From JBCFBK01 sp038562555 (GTDB lineage Bacteria; Bacteroidota; Bacteroidia; Bacteroidales; Prolixibacteraceae), in contig JBCFBK010000002.1 in assembly GCA_038562555.1 (NCBI GenBank), forward strand, positions 218,066 to 282,065: a stretch of DNA of 64,000 nucleotides, given 5' to 3'. The position numbers were made by a program, and so were the translations under genes. Every line of letters begins with the position of its first letter. Position 1 is the first letter of the stretch. Below are positions 34,546-43,407 of this stretch, piece by piece. Below the pieces are notes generated by a model. It was given only the letters and a program-made list of their open reading frames with translations, did not search any database and was not told the DNA's origin.

Positions 34546-35099
34546 TCTTCGAAGAGACAAAACTAAAAGGAGCGTTTATCATTAAAATTAAACAGCTCAC
34601 CGACGAACGCGGCTTTTTTGGTCGCTCCTGGTGTAAAAAGGAAATGGAAGAACACGGGCTGAATGGCAATGTTGTTCAGTCCAACACCTCACTCAGCGCT
34701 ACAAAAGGCACACTTCGCGGCATGCATTATCAAAAGCATCCTTATCAGGAGACAAAACTCATCCGCTGTACCAAAGGCGCCATTTATGACGTCATTGTCG
34801 ATTTGAGGAAAGATTCACCCACCTTTCTTCAATGGATTGGGGTGGAACTGACGGCCGATAATTACACGATGCTGTATGTGCCTGAGAATTTTGCGCATGG
34901 ATTTATTACCCTGACGGACAACTCGGAAGTTACCTACCTGGTAACCGCGTACTACACTCCCGGAGCGGAGGCTGGCTTAAGGTACAATGATCCGCGCCTG
35001 GCTATTAACTGGCCGGCAGAAGTGACATCGATCTCTGAAAAAGACAGCAATCATCCCGATTTTGAAGATTCCTTACTGCCTTTAAACAACATATTATGA
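34542..35099 (+). CDS. RmlC-like dTDP-4-dehydrorhamnose 3,5-epimerase family protein
   Basis: Cupin epimerase of keto-deoxy sugar nucleotides. Family motifs: DERGFFGRSW, N-T-S-x-S-x-x-K-G-T-L-R-G-M-H62-Y-Q with the catalytic-base His, and VPENFAHGFITL. 185 aa, normal length. There is no rmlA/rmlB/rmlD in the window, and the gene is coupled by 4-nt overlaps to an SDR gene and a SAF oxidoreductase gene downstream of rfbF, so a CDP-linked keto sugar is the likelier substrate than dTDP. Confidence 0.87.
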   Translation: MIFEETKLKGAFIIKIKQLTDERGFFGRSWCKKEMEEHGLNGNVVQSNTSLSATKGTLRGMHYQKHPYQETKLIRCTKGAIYDVIVDLRKDSPTFLQWIGVELTADNYTMLYVPENFAHGFITLTDNSEVTYLVTAYYTPGAEAGLRYNDPRLAINWPAEVTSISEKDSNHPDFEDSLLPLNNIL

Positions 35100-36418
35100 T
35101 TATTGTAGACAGTGCACTGAAAAAAAGGGCGGAAGAAAACAATCCGATCCGTGTTGGAATGATTGGAGCGGGCTTTATGGCCCGCGGGATCGCTGTTCAG
35201 ATTTGCAAATCAGTCCCGGGAATGGAACTGGTGGCCATTTCAAACCGCACGCTGACAAGAGCTGCCGCGATCTATAAAGACGCCGGGATCAACGAGATCC
35301 ATGCCGTTGAGAAGATGGCGGAACTTGAAGACAACATCCGGAAAGGAAAGTTCAGTATTACGGACAATCCTGAGTTGCTCTGTGACGCCGACGGCATTGA
35401 TGCCCTCATTGAAGTAACCGGGGCCATCGAGTTTTCGGCTGCGCTTATTCTGAGAGCTTTCGATCATAAGAAACATGTGATCATGATGAATGCCGAAGTG
35501 GATGGCACAATTGGTCCCATTCTTAAAAAATATGCCGACCGCGCGGGGGTTGTCCTCACCGGGGCTGACGGAGATCAGCCTGGTGTGGAGATGAATCTTT
35601 ACCGCTTCGTGAAGTCGATCGGGGTAAAACCCGTATTATGCGGGAATATAAAGGGCCTCCATGATCCTTACCGGAACCCGTCCACCCAACGGGCGTTTGC
35701 AGAAAAATGGGGACAAAATCCGGCTATGGTAACCTCGTTTGCCGACGGCACAAAAATTTCGTTCGAGCAGGCGATTGTGGCCAATGGCACCGGTATGCAG
35801 GTCGGAAAACGCGGCATGCACGGCCCTCAGGTCAAACCGGGCACTCCCCTGCAGGATATTGTGCATCAGTTGTACCCGCTGGAACAACTGATGAGCGGCC
35901 CGGGAATTGTTGATTACGTTGTGGGACCACAGCCGGCTCCGGGTGTTTATGTGCTGGGGACACACGATGATCCCATCCAACAGCACTACCTGAATCTTTA
36001 CAAGCTTGGTGAAGGTCCGCTTTATTTGTTTTATACGCCTTACCATCTTTGCCACTTCGAAGCGCCTTTAACCGTTGCGCGGGCTGTCCTGTTTCGTGAC
36101 GCCGCCCTCGCCCCTGTTTCCGGCCCTTCGGTAGAAGTAGTCGCAACGGCCAAAGTTCCGTTGAAGGCCAATGCCATTCTCGACGGACTTGGTGAGTATA
36201 TGACTTACGGACTTTGCGAAAACTACGAACAGGCAAGAAACGAAAATCTGTTGCCGATCGGTCTTGCACAGGGGTGCAGGCTTAAAAAGGATCTGCCTGC
36301 CGACACGGTACTGACTTTCGATGATGTCGAACTCCCAAAAGGAAGGCTTTGTGACCGGCTATGGCGGGAACAACTCGAGGCATTTCCTGTAACCGTTCCC
36401 GCTGGCCGGGCAGTCTGA
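35096..36418 (+). CDS. NAD(P)-dependent oxidoreductase with C-terminal SAF domain
   Basis: Homoserine-dehydrogenase-like Rossmann protein (GMIGAGFMARG, residues 21-31) with an internal NADP domain (AEVDGTIGPIL, TGADGDQPGVEMNLYRF) and a C-terminal SAF-type domain (about 345-430). The 440-aa architecture belongs to an oxidoreductase group seen in sugar-acid catabolism and in some O-antigen loci. It lies between the RmlC-like gene (4-nt overlap) and a sugar C-methyltransferase and is followed directly by a strong terminator. A role in making a branched or unusual CDP sugar is inference. Confidence 0.82.
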   Translation: MIIVDSALKKRAEENNPIRVGMIGAGFMARGIAVQICKSVPGMELVAISNRTLTRAAAIYKDAGINEIHAVEKMAELEDNIRKGKFSITDNPELLCDADGIDALIEVTGAIEFSAALILRAFDHKKHVIMMNAEVDGTIGPILKKYADRAGVVLTGADGDQPGVEMNLYRFVKSIGVKPVLCGNIKGLHDPYRNPSTQRAFAEKWGQNPAMVTSFADGTKISFEQAIVANGTGMQVGKRGMHGPQVKPGTPLQDIVHQLYPLEQLMSGPGIVDYVVGPQPAPGVYVLGTHDDPIQQHYLNLYKLGEGPLYLFYTPYHLCHFEAPLTVARAVLFRDAALAPVSGPSVEVVATAKVPLKANAILDGLGEYMTYGLCENYEQARNENLLPIGLAQGCRLKKDLPADTVLTFDDVELPKGRLCDRLWREQLEAFPVTVPAGRAV

Positions 36419-36435
36419 CCCGGCTTTCATATGTT

Positions 36436-36488
36436 GTGTCCTTTATCCGGAGCTGATTTTAGCGGTTCCGGATAAAGGACACCGTTTT
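36436..36488 (+). terminator. Strong intrinsic terminator inside the polysaccharide locus
   Basis: GTGTCCTTTATCCGGA (36436-36451) pairs perfectly with 36467-36482: a 16-bp stem, with GCT/AGC allowing further pairing around the loop GATTTT, then CG and five T (36484-36488). It starts 17 nt after the oxidoreductase stop and ends 22 nt before the next ATG, splitting the sugar-synthesis block from the glycosyltransferase block. Confidence 0.85.
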
Positions 36489-36510
36489 TCGAATCCCAAA
36501 CGAAAACTGT

Positions 36511-37725
36511 ATGATAAAACTTTTACCTTTGAGCGAAACACTTACCGCGCTTAGAAAAACAAGTTGCCCCAACTGCAGGGGGAGAAGAATTGAAAACTTT
36601 TTCAATGTCAGGCATGCTCCAAGCAAAAGCCTGATCACGATCAAAAACCGCCGGGATGCCCTTGCTATTCCGCGAAGGAAAATTTCCCTGGCTTTCTGCA
36701 ATGACTGTGGTTTTATTTTTAACAGTACATTCGACAGAAGCCTCGATCACTATACGCAGGGATATGAAGACCAGCAGGGGTTTTCGGGCACATTCCGGAA
36801 ATTTCTGACCGAGGTATCCGGAAGGGTGATTGAAAAATATCAGGTATTTAACAAGGATATAATCGAAATCGGTTGCGGCAAAGGCGATTTCCTAAGCCTG
36901 ATCTGCGAATTGGGAAACAACCGGGGAATCGGTATTGACCCGGCCTATGTTCCCGGGAGGCTCAGTTCAAATCCGAACCTGAAATTCATACGCGAATTCT
37001 ATTCGGTTGGGCACAGGCATCTCCCGAAAGATCTGATCAGCTGCCGGCATACCCTGGAGCACATCCCGCTGACACACGAATTTATTTCAACAGTAAGAAG
37101 ATCAATCGGGGGTGATGAAAAAGTCATTCTCTTTTTTGAAGTTCCCAATGTGACCCGCATCCTGAAGGTCCAGGCATTCTGGGATATCTTTTACGAGCAC
37201 TGTTCTTATTTCAGTCCGGGCTCCCTGGCCCGCTTGTTCAGGCAAAATTATTTTGAAGTTCTTGACCTCTATCTGGAGTACGATAATCAGTATCTGTTTA
37301 TCGAAGCCCGCCCTGTTTCCGAAAAATCAACACGGGTTCATCCGCTGGAAGAAAGTGTCGATAAATTAAGGGCATCGCTCAGTGACTTTACCGAAAAAAT
37401 AGGCAAACAACTTTCCGTCTGGCGGGAAAGACTGATCAGGTTTCAACGTGATCATAAAACCGTTGTCATTTGGGGAGGAGGTTCCAAATCGGTTGGGTTT
37501 CTTACCCAGTTTGATGATCTCAAACTGATCAGGCACGTGGTCGACATCAATCCGCACATGCAGGGCAATTTTATCCCCGGCATCGGCATTCAGTATATTT
37601 CGCCCGACGCCCTAAAGGAAGTGCAGCCTGATATTGTCCTCGTCATGAACGGGGTATACCGTGAAGAAATCAGGAAGATGCTGAATGAACGGGACTTATT
37701 CCCCGAATTGATATGTCTGGACTAA
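36511..37725 (+). CDS. Sugar C-methyltransferase family protein
   Basis: Second TcaB9-like methyltransferase of the window, 404 aa. Zinc cysteines C19/C22 and C63/C66, SAM motif I DIIEIGCGKGDFL (116-128), H184 in TLEHIP, then Y228-E-H230-CSYFSPGSL, the family's catalytic block in a contracted form (YEH instead of YxEH). C-terminal domain VVIWGGGSKSVGFL. It is the first gene after the internal terminator and likely methylates the CDP sugar of the upstream block. The altered catalytic spacing leaves room for a different reaction. Confidence 0.82.
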   Translation: MIKLLPLSETLTALRKTSCPNCRGRRIENFFNVRHAPSKSLITIKNRRDALAIPRRKISLAFCNDCGFIFNSTFDRSLDHYTQGYEDQQGFSGTFRKFLTEVSGRVIEKYQVFNKDIIEIGCGKGDFLSLICELGNNRGIGIDPAYVPGRLSSNPNLKFIREFYSVGHRHLPKDLISCRHTLEHIPLTHEFISTVRRSIGGDEKVILFFEVPNVTRILKVQAFWDIFYEHCSYFSPGSLARLFRQNYFEVLDLYLEYDNQYLFIEARPVSEKSTRVHPLEESVDKLRASLSDFTEKIGKQLSVWRERLIRFQRDHKTVVIWGGGSKSVGFLTQFDDLKLIRHVVDINPHMQGNFIPGIGIQYISPDALKEVQPDIVLVMNGVYREEIRKMLNERDLFPELICLD

Positions 37726-37750
37726 TAAGTACCTGATCAACAAAAAGACT

Positions 37751-38659
37751 ATGGTTTTTACAATAGCAATTCCAACCTATAACAACGACTACGTGTTGCG
37801 CGCAGCAGTTGAGAGCTGCATAAACCAGGATTTCGGTCTGGATTACGAAGTTTTGGTGGTCAATAATCATTGCACCGATAACACACAGGCGCTGCTCGAT
37901 GAATATAAAGGCAAAATCAGGGTGGTTGTTAATCCCAAAACCGTCACACCGGCAGAGAATCATAATATTTGTATCCAGGAAGCAACAGGCGATTACATCG
38001 TTTTTTGTCATTCGGACGATACGCTTCTATCTGACGCTTTGAGCAAGTTTCATGGGATTCTTGAAAAGAGGGGTTTCCCAAAGAAGTATGTTCTCTGGGG
38101 CAGGAGTATGTACCGCGATTATTATCAGAATTGGAAGAAAACCGGGCTCCAGCTCGATCAAATCTGTTCAGGATTCGATTGTTTCAAGGCTTTCTTTGCC
38201 GGCGGACTCGCCCCTACCGGGACTTGTTACAGCAGAGAGAGCCTGCGTGACGCGGGCGGTTTTATTACCGTAGAACACCGGCTGGCTCCGATTGATATGA
38301 TTGTGCTTTGGCGGCTGGTACTCCGGCATTTCGAATTCGAAATGTGCGGCCACATCTTTTTTGTCCGTGAATTTGCCAGTACCGTGGTCGAACTGGCCAC
38401 AAAAAGCTGGATGGATTCTGCCGTTGAATCGGTCGGCCGATTCCTGGATATTATTACACCGCATGAACGCGAAATGTTTATCCATTATATCAGAACCGCG
38501 CGCACAAACAATTTTGACACTTATTTGGCGTTTAGGAAAAAAGGACTGGTTTCAAGAAAATATCTGCTCAAAAACCTGACGATCCAACTGACAAAAAATC
38601 CACTGCACCTGTTTAGCAGCAGGTACTGGAAAATACTTAGAAGAATAATAGCATGGTAG
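37751..38659 (+). CDS. Glycosyltransferase family 2 (tandem copy 1)
   Basis: GT-A inverting-type glycosyltransferase adding one sugar of the repeat unit at the cytoplasmic face. FTIAIPTYNND at the N-terminus, YEVLVVNNHCTDNT and GDYIVFCHSDDTLL with the HSDD metal motif (family DxD). 302 aa, with no long membrane segment. Closely related to the next gene over its full length (VLWGxSxxRDxxxNWxK, PSGTCYSR/PTGTCYSR, FREFAST), the two lying 38 nt apart: a local duplication. Confidence 0.88.
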   Translation: MVFTIAIPTYNNDYVLRAAVESCINQDFGLDYEVLVVNNHCTDNTQALLDEYKGKIRVVVNPKTVTPAENHNICIQEATGDYIVFCHSDDTLLSDALSKFHGILEKRGFPKKYVLWGRSMYRDYYQNWKKTGLQLDQICSGFDCFKAFFAGGLAPTGTCYSRESLRDAGGFITVEHRLAPIDMIVLWRLVLRHFEFEMCGHIFFVREFASTVVELATKSWMDSAVESVGRFLDIITPHEREMFIHYIRTARTNNFDTYLAFRKKGLVSRKYLLKNLTIQLTKNPLHLFSSRYWKILRRIIAW

Positions 38660-38697
38660 CTGTTTGAAAAAGATCTCATAAACAAAAATAAGATCCT

Positions 38698-39579
38698 ATG
38701 ATTTTTTCCATCGTCGTTCCGACCTACAACCATGCGGATACTATTCTGGAAACCGTTGAAAGTACGCTCGATCAAAATTTTGAACTTGAGTATGAAGTAT
38801 TGGTGGTTGATAACAACAGTACCGACCGGACCGGGGAAAGACTTGCCAGGTACAACGACCGCATCAGGGTTTTAAAAAACCCCCGTACGGTCAGCCTGAT
38901 TGAAAATCACAACATCTGCCTGAATGAAGCCCATGGCGATTATATTATTTTCTGCCATTCCGACGACCGGCTGCTGCCTGATGCCCTGGCTAACTTTTAT
39001 GCCAAGCTGAAAGTCAGAAACTTTCCTGAAAAATACGTGTTGTGGGGAAAGAGTGTTTTCCGTGATTTTCAGCGAAACTGGGAAAAAGCCGGATTAAGGC
39101 TTGAACAGATTGCTTCGGGGGAACAGATTTTTCATGCCTTCATGGTGGGTGGCCTTACCCCTTCAGGGACATGCTACAGCAGAAAAAGTTTTCTGGAGCA
39201 AGGTGGCTATGTCGTTACAGATACCGCCGTGGCACCATCTGATATGGTCAGCATGTGGCGGCTGATCCTGAATGGCTTCCAGTTTGAAATGTCGGAAAAA
39301 AAATTTTTTATCCGCGAATTTGCAAGCACAGCGACCGAACGTTCGCGGAAAGAATGGACAGCAGCAAAGACTACGGCTATCCGGAATTTTCTGGTAAGTT
39401 GCAGTGAGCAAGACAAAGAAGTTTTGAAAAAATATATCTCAAGTATGAAAGATCCAAATATTTCAACCTTACTGGCGTTGAGAAGCAATGATCTGGTCAC
39501 TCGTCTTACGGTTTTCCGGCACCTGTCAGCCAGATTTTTGAAAAAGCACACCGGACTACCCAGGGATCTTAAAAAATAG
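38698..39579 (+). CDS. Glycosyltransferase family 2 (tandem copy 2)
   Basis: Paralogue of the preceding gene, 293 aa: FSIVVPTYNHADTIL, YEVLVVDNNSTDRT, GDYIIFCHSDDRLLP and RNFPEKYVLWGKSVFRDF align directly with copy 1. The divergence suggests different donor or acceptor use. The flippase gene begins two bases after its stop. Confidence 0.88.
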   Translation: MIFSIVVPTYNHADTILETVESTLDQNFELEYEVLVVDNNSTDRTGERLARYNDRIRVLKNPRTVSLIENHNICLNEAHGDYIIFCHSDDRLLPDALANFYAKLKVRNFPEKYVLWGKSVFRDFQRNWEKAGLRLEQIASGEQIFHAFMVGGLTPSGTCYSRKSFLEQGGYVVTDTAVAPSDMVSMWRLILNGFQFEMSEKKFFIREFASTATERSRKEWTAAKTTAIRNFLVSCSEQDKEVLKKYISSMKDPNISTLLALRSNDLVTRLTVFRHLSARFLKKHTGLPRDLKK

Positions 39580-39581
39580 TT

Positions 39582-41075
39582 ATGCCATCGATCAGAAAAT
39601 CAATAGGGAAAGGAATCTTTTACACAGCACTGGCCAAGTATTCAAATATCGTTACATCGATTTTGATTACAGCAGTCCTGGCCCGCTTATTAACACCGGC
39701 GGAATACGGTACCATAGCCATTGTTATGGTGTTTACAACATTTTTCACCTACCTGGCTGATTTTGGAATCGGACCAGCCATTATTCAAAACAAAGAGCTG
39801 GGAAAAGAGGATATTGAATCAATCTTTTCTGTTTCCATATTGGTCGCACTGTTGCTTTCCTCCCTGTTCTTTTTGAGTGCAGACTTAATCGCCGGATTTT
39901 ACGCTGCCCCGGAACTAACAGGAATTACCAGACTGCTTTCGGTTTCGGTGCTGATCTTTACCTTAAATGTGGTTCCCAGTGCCTTAAACAAAAAAGAATT
40001 AAAATTCAGACAAGTAGGACTACTATCGGTAGTGGTCCATGTCATAGGCGGTATTCTGGCGGTGGTCCTTGCACTGCTTGAATTCAGCTATTACGCACTG
40101 ATTTTTCGTTCGCTGATAACCGGGTTGTTAATGTTTGCAGGCAGTTATTACCTGAATCCGGTGAAGGTGAATTTCCGTATCCGGGGGTCGTCCATTTTGA
40201 AAATCTGGCGATTCTCGACCTTTCAGTTCCTGTTTAATTTCATTAACTATTTTGCAAGAAACACCGATAACCTGTTAATTGGCAAATTCCTTGGCTCCGC
40301 AATGCTTGGCTTTTATGATAAGGCCTTCAACCTGATGCTGATGCCGGTGCAAAACCTGACTCACGTTATTACGCCCGTGTTGCACCCGGTATTATCTGAG
40401 TTTCAGCACAACAAGGACCGGATACACCATTCCTACTTAAAATTGACGCGGATACTGGCTACCATTGGGTTTCCCTTATCGGTTTTCTGCTTTTTCGCTG
40501 CCAGGGAGATCATCTACCTGTTCTACGGGTCACAATGGACGGAGAGCATTCCTGTTTTCCGTTTACTCGCCTTGCTTATCGGACTGGAGGTCCTTCTGAG
40601 CAGCTCCGGCTCCATTTACCAGTCGGCCAACCGGGCCGATCTGTTACTGGTTTCGGGTTTAATTACTTCAACTTTTATCGTGCTTGGAATACTATATGGC
40701 ATTTTCATTGAAGGAAGTCTGGCCGGTGTTGCAAAAGGCCTGATCGTGGCGCGGACATCGACTTTCTTTTTGTCCGTTTACCTGCTGGTCAGAAAGGCGC
40801 TCGGCTTTCCGCTCAGACGGTTTCTGTCGACACTGGTGATGCCCCTTTTTATCAGCGCGGTGGTTCTGGTGGCAAACTTGCTGTTTTCCCAAATTGCAAT
40901 TGATAACCTTTACCTTGAGTTTGCCCTCAAGTTCATGGTCAGTTTTGGTGCCTTTCTGGTCGCTTTTAGCTGTTCAAAAAACAACCGTTTACTGATTGTC
41001 CAATCGTTTCATGGGCTTAGGAACAAAATAAAGGGGTATCCAAAACTGGCAGCCCTGTATTCAAAGATATTTTAG
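39582..41075 (+). CDS. Lipid-linked oligosaccharide flippase (Wzx, WzxC-like)
   Basis: MOP-superfamily exporter that flips undecaprenyl-linked repeat units. 497 aa with about 12-14 membrane helices; N-terminal GIFYTALAKYSNIVTSI, LARLLTPAEYGTIA and DFGIGPAIIQNKEL are typical of WzxC/polysaccharide biosynthesis proteins. Its central position among glycosyltransferases and the presence of Wza/Wzc point to a Wzx/Wzy pathway. Confidence 0.9.
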   Translation: MPSIRKSIGKGIFYTALAKYSNIVTSILITAVLARLLTPAEYGTIAIVMVFTTFFTYLADFGIGPAIIQNKELGKEDIESIFSVSILVALLLSSLFFLSADLIAGFYAAPELTGITRLLSVSVLIFTLNVVPSALNKKELKFRQVGLLSVVVHVIGGILAVVLALLEFSYYALIFRSLITGLLMFAGSYYLNPVKVNFRIRGSSILKIWRFSTFQFLFNFINYFARNTDNLLIGKFLGSAMLGFYDKAFNLMLMPVQNLTHVITPVLHPVLSEFQHNKDRIHHSYLKLTRILATIGFPLSVFCFFAAREIIYLFYGSQWTESIPVFRLLALLIGLEVLLSSSGSIYQSANRADLLLVSGLITSTFIVLGILYGIFIEGSLAGVAKGLIVARTSTFFLSVYLLVRKALGFPLRRFLSTLVMPLFISAVVLVANLLFSQIAIDNLYLEFALKFMVSFGAFLVAFSCSKNNRLLIVQSFHGLRNKIKGYPKLAALYSKIF

Positions 41076-41121
41076 GAGCATACGGATACTACAAAGAAAT
41101 CATTTAGAAACTGAAACCACG

Positions 41122-42390
41122 ATGATTAACTATTTGCTTATAATACTCTATAATCTCCTTGACGTCGTCAAAATTCCCCTGGTTGGTCAGTTAAAAGGGA
41201 ACGAACTGATGGTACTGCTCGTTTTGCCGTTTCTATACCGGTCGAATGAATTTTCAAAATATCCGCTGCTTCGCAAGATCTGTCTTACATTACTGGCGTT
41301 GATGGCCTGCCAGATCATCACGGATATCTTTGTTGTGAATTCTGCCGCCGAAGACTATCTCCGGGGATGGTCGCAAACCATTATCGGACTTTTATCGGTG
41401 ATCTTTCTTTTCAAGGTACTGAACGGCTACAAGGCCATCACCCTGTTCCTTGTTATTTCAGGAATTCGGGCTCTCGTTTCGGAACCCATGGGAATAGACC
41501 TGGAATCGTCCAATGAAATGACTTTTTTTAAATTCCGTATTGCTCCTGCCGTTACCGATTTTTTATATGGTGTGGCCATTTGGTTGCATTACAAAGGAAA
41601 AACCAAGCCTATTCCTGTCTTATTTCTTGTTTTCGGACTGATTAGCTTCGCTCTGGATTTCCGTTCGAAAGGATTAACGATGATCGTGTCAGCGGTTTTA
41701 TTGTTTCTCTTTTACTCGGGATTCAAGTTTAAAAGGGCATATGTCATTGCCGGGTCGGTAACCATGATCATTCTTTTTCAGGCACTTTATACCGTCTACG
41801 TCAACGCCGCCCTCAAGGGAAAGTTCGGGGGAGAACACGCGGCACAACAATTGGAGCGGCTGGAAAACCCATATAACCCCTTTTCCCTGCTGATGACAGG
41901 CCGGGGAGAAACATTTGCCGCGGTTGAAGCCATTAAAGACGCCCCGGTTTTTGGACACGGGTCGTGGGCACGAGACGAAACGTTGAAATACTACCGCATC
42001 ATTCTGAAATACCACCAGGATGAATTTAATGAAGTAAAAGCGGCAAAATACGGAGGTCTTATCCCCAGCCATTCCTTTATTATGGGAGCCTGGGTCAATT
42101 ACGGATTTTTTGCCTTTTTAGCGGTCATTTTTCTCTTATTCCTGTTAATGAAAATGGCTATTCCCCTGATAAAGTCGGGCCAGTCGTTACCTGTTTATCC
42201 TATTTTTATTCCAATAACGGCAGGCATGATCTGGATGTTCATGTTTTCGAATTTTCAACAGGTCAGATTCAGCATCCCGGATATTGCAGCCATCTTCCTG
42301 ACATCCTATTATCTGCTGCAAAGGCAACAATTGCCCGTTCAGGATGAGGCCAATGATGATCCGGCATATCCGGCATTCAGCAGAAATTAA
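41122..42390 (+). CDS. Candidate O-antigen polymerase (Wzy)
   Basis: 422-aa integral membrane protein with about ten helices and a large periplasmic loop (about residues 230-320, containing MTGRGETFAAVEAIKDAPVFGHGSW) before PSHSFIMGAWVNYGFFAFL. That arrangement and the GHGSW...SHS pair resemble Wzy/O-antigen ligase family proteins. Sequence similarity in this family is low; the call rests on topology and its place after Wzx. Confidence 0.75.
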   Translation: MINYLLIILYNLLDVVKIPLVGQLKGNELMVLLVLPFLYRSNEFSKYPLLRKICLTLLALMACQIITDIFVVNSAAEDYLRGWSQTIIGLLSVIFLFKVLNGYKAITLFLVISGIRALVSEPMGIDLESSNEMTFFKFRIAPAVTDFLYGVAIWLHYKGKTKPIPVLFLVFGLISFALDFRSKGLTMIVSAVLLFLFYSGFKFKRAYVIAGSVTMIILFQALYTVYVNAALKGKFGGEHAAQQLERLENPYNPFSLLMTGRGETFAAVEAIKDAPVFGHGSWARDETLKYYRIILKYHQDEFNEVKAAKYGGLIPSHSFIMGAWVNYGFFAFLAVIFLLFLLMKMAIPLIKSGQSLPVYPIFIPITAGMIWMFMFSNFQQVRFSIPDIAAIFLTSYYLLQRQQLPVQDEANDDPAYPAFSRN

Positions 42391-42559
42391 GCCGGCTGCT
42401 TCCGGCACATGAAACGAGTTTGCGCTAAAAGCGGTCAAAATATAATTCGGCACGAAGACTCAAAGGCACTACGAAACGTTTTATAGTACGTATTTTTTGT
42501 ATCGGGTCACTTTGTGTTCAATAATGCTTTGTAATTAATCACTCAATTCACAGTTCTGT

Positions 42560-43369
42560 ATGATAAGGAAGAATAAACCACTGGTTTCCGTTATAATTCC
42601 CGTCTACAACAGGGAATCCTGTCTGTCTGACACACTTGATAATCTCGTGGAAAACAAGTACCGGCCAATCGAATTGATCCTGGTCAATGACGGGTCGAAA
42701 GATAATACCCTGAATGTTCTGAAGCAATTTAAGGAGAATAACGAAACCGATGATTTTCGCATAAACGTGCTTGACCAGCCCAACAGCGGCGCTCCGGCCG
42801 CGAGAAATAACGGGTACCGGCATGCATCGGGTGAATATATCCAATTCCTCGACAGCGACGATCTCGTCGATCCTGATAAATTTAACATCCAGATCAAAGC
42901 GATGGAAAAGGAGGATGCCGACTTCGGATTATGCGATTTTAAAATGATCTACCGGAACGACAATGACAAGGTAATCTATTGTTCGAACGCGAAAGGCCTT
43001 AAGAAGGTTCTAAAAGCCCGGGGCACTTTCGGTTGTGGTTCTCCTTTACTGAAAAAGAAACTGGCAGACGCCATCAGTTGGAACGTAGCGCTTAAACGCC
43101 ATCAGGATGTTGACTATTTTCTGAAAGCAGCACTGATGGCAAAAAAAATAGCCTATGTGAACCAGGCCCTTTATTTATATATCCATCATGGTATGGAAAG
43201 GATTTCTGACATTTATGCAACGACCGATCCGGGATACCGCCTGAGGATGAAATCACTGGAACAATTGCCCCGATACCATTATAATTGGCACTACATCACC
43301 GTCGCGCTGGGCAGCTTATATATTGCCCTTCTGAAATATAACCTGAAGAAACGCCTCGCATTGCGTTAA
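42560..43369 (+). CDS. Glycosyltransferase family 2
   Basis: 269 aa with SVIIPVYNRESCLSDTLDN, ILVNDGSKDNT, GAPAARNNGYRHASGEYIQF and LDSDD, a textbook GT2 nucleotide-diphosphosugar site. No membrane helix. A 169-nt gap before it carries only a short GC hairpin after the polymerase gene (GCCGG/CCGGC at 42391-42406). Confidence 0.9.
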   Translation: MIRKNKPLVSVIIPVYNRESCLSDTLDNLVENKYRPIELILVNDGSKDNTLNVLKQFKENNETDDFRINVLDQPNSGAPAARNNGYRHASGEYIQFLDSDDLVDPDKFNIQIKAMEKEDADFGLCDFKMIYRNDNDKVIYCSNAKGLKKVLKARGTFGCGSPLLKKKLADAISWNVALKRHQDVDYFLKAALMAKKIAYVNQALYLYIHHGMERISDIYATTDPGYRLRMKSLEQLPRYHYNWHYITVALGSLYIALLKYNLKKRLALR

Positions 43370-43407
43370 ACGTTTGGTCTGTTAAATAAACTAAAATTCC
43401 GGATCTA

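Noticed and set aside
42391..42559. Small gene or mobile remnant in the gap after the candidate polymerase
   Set aside because: Only a short GC hairpin and CACGAAG-like repeats were seen; no frame with start and family features.
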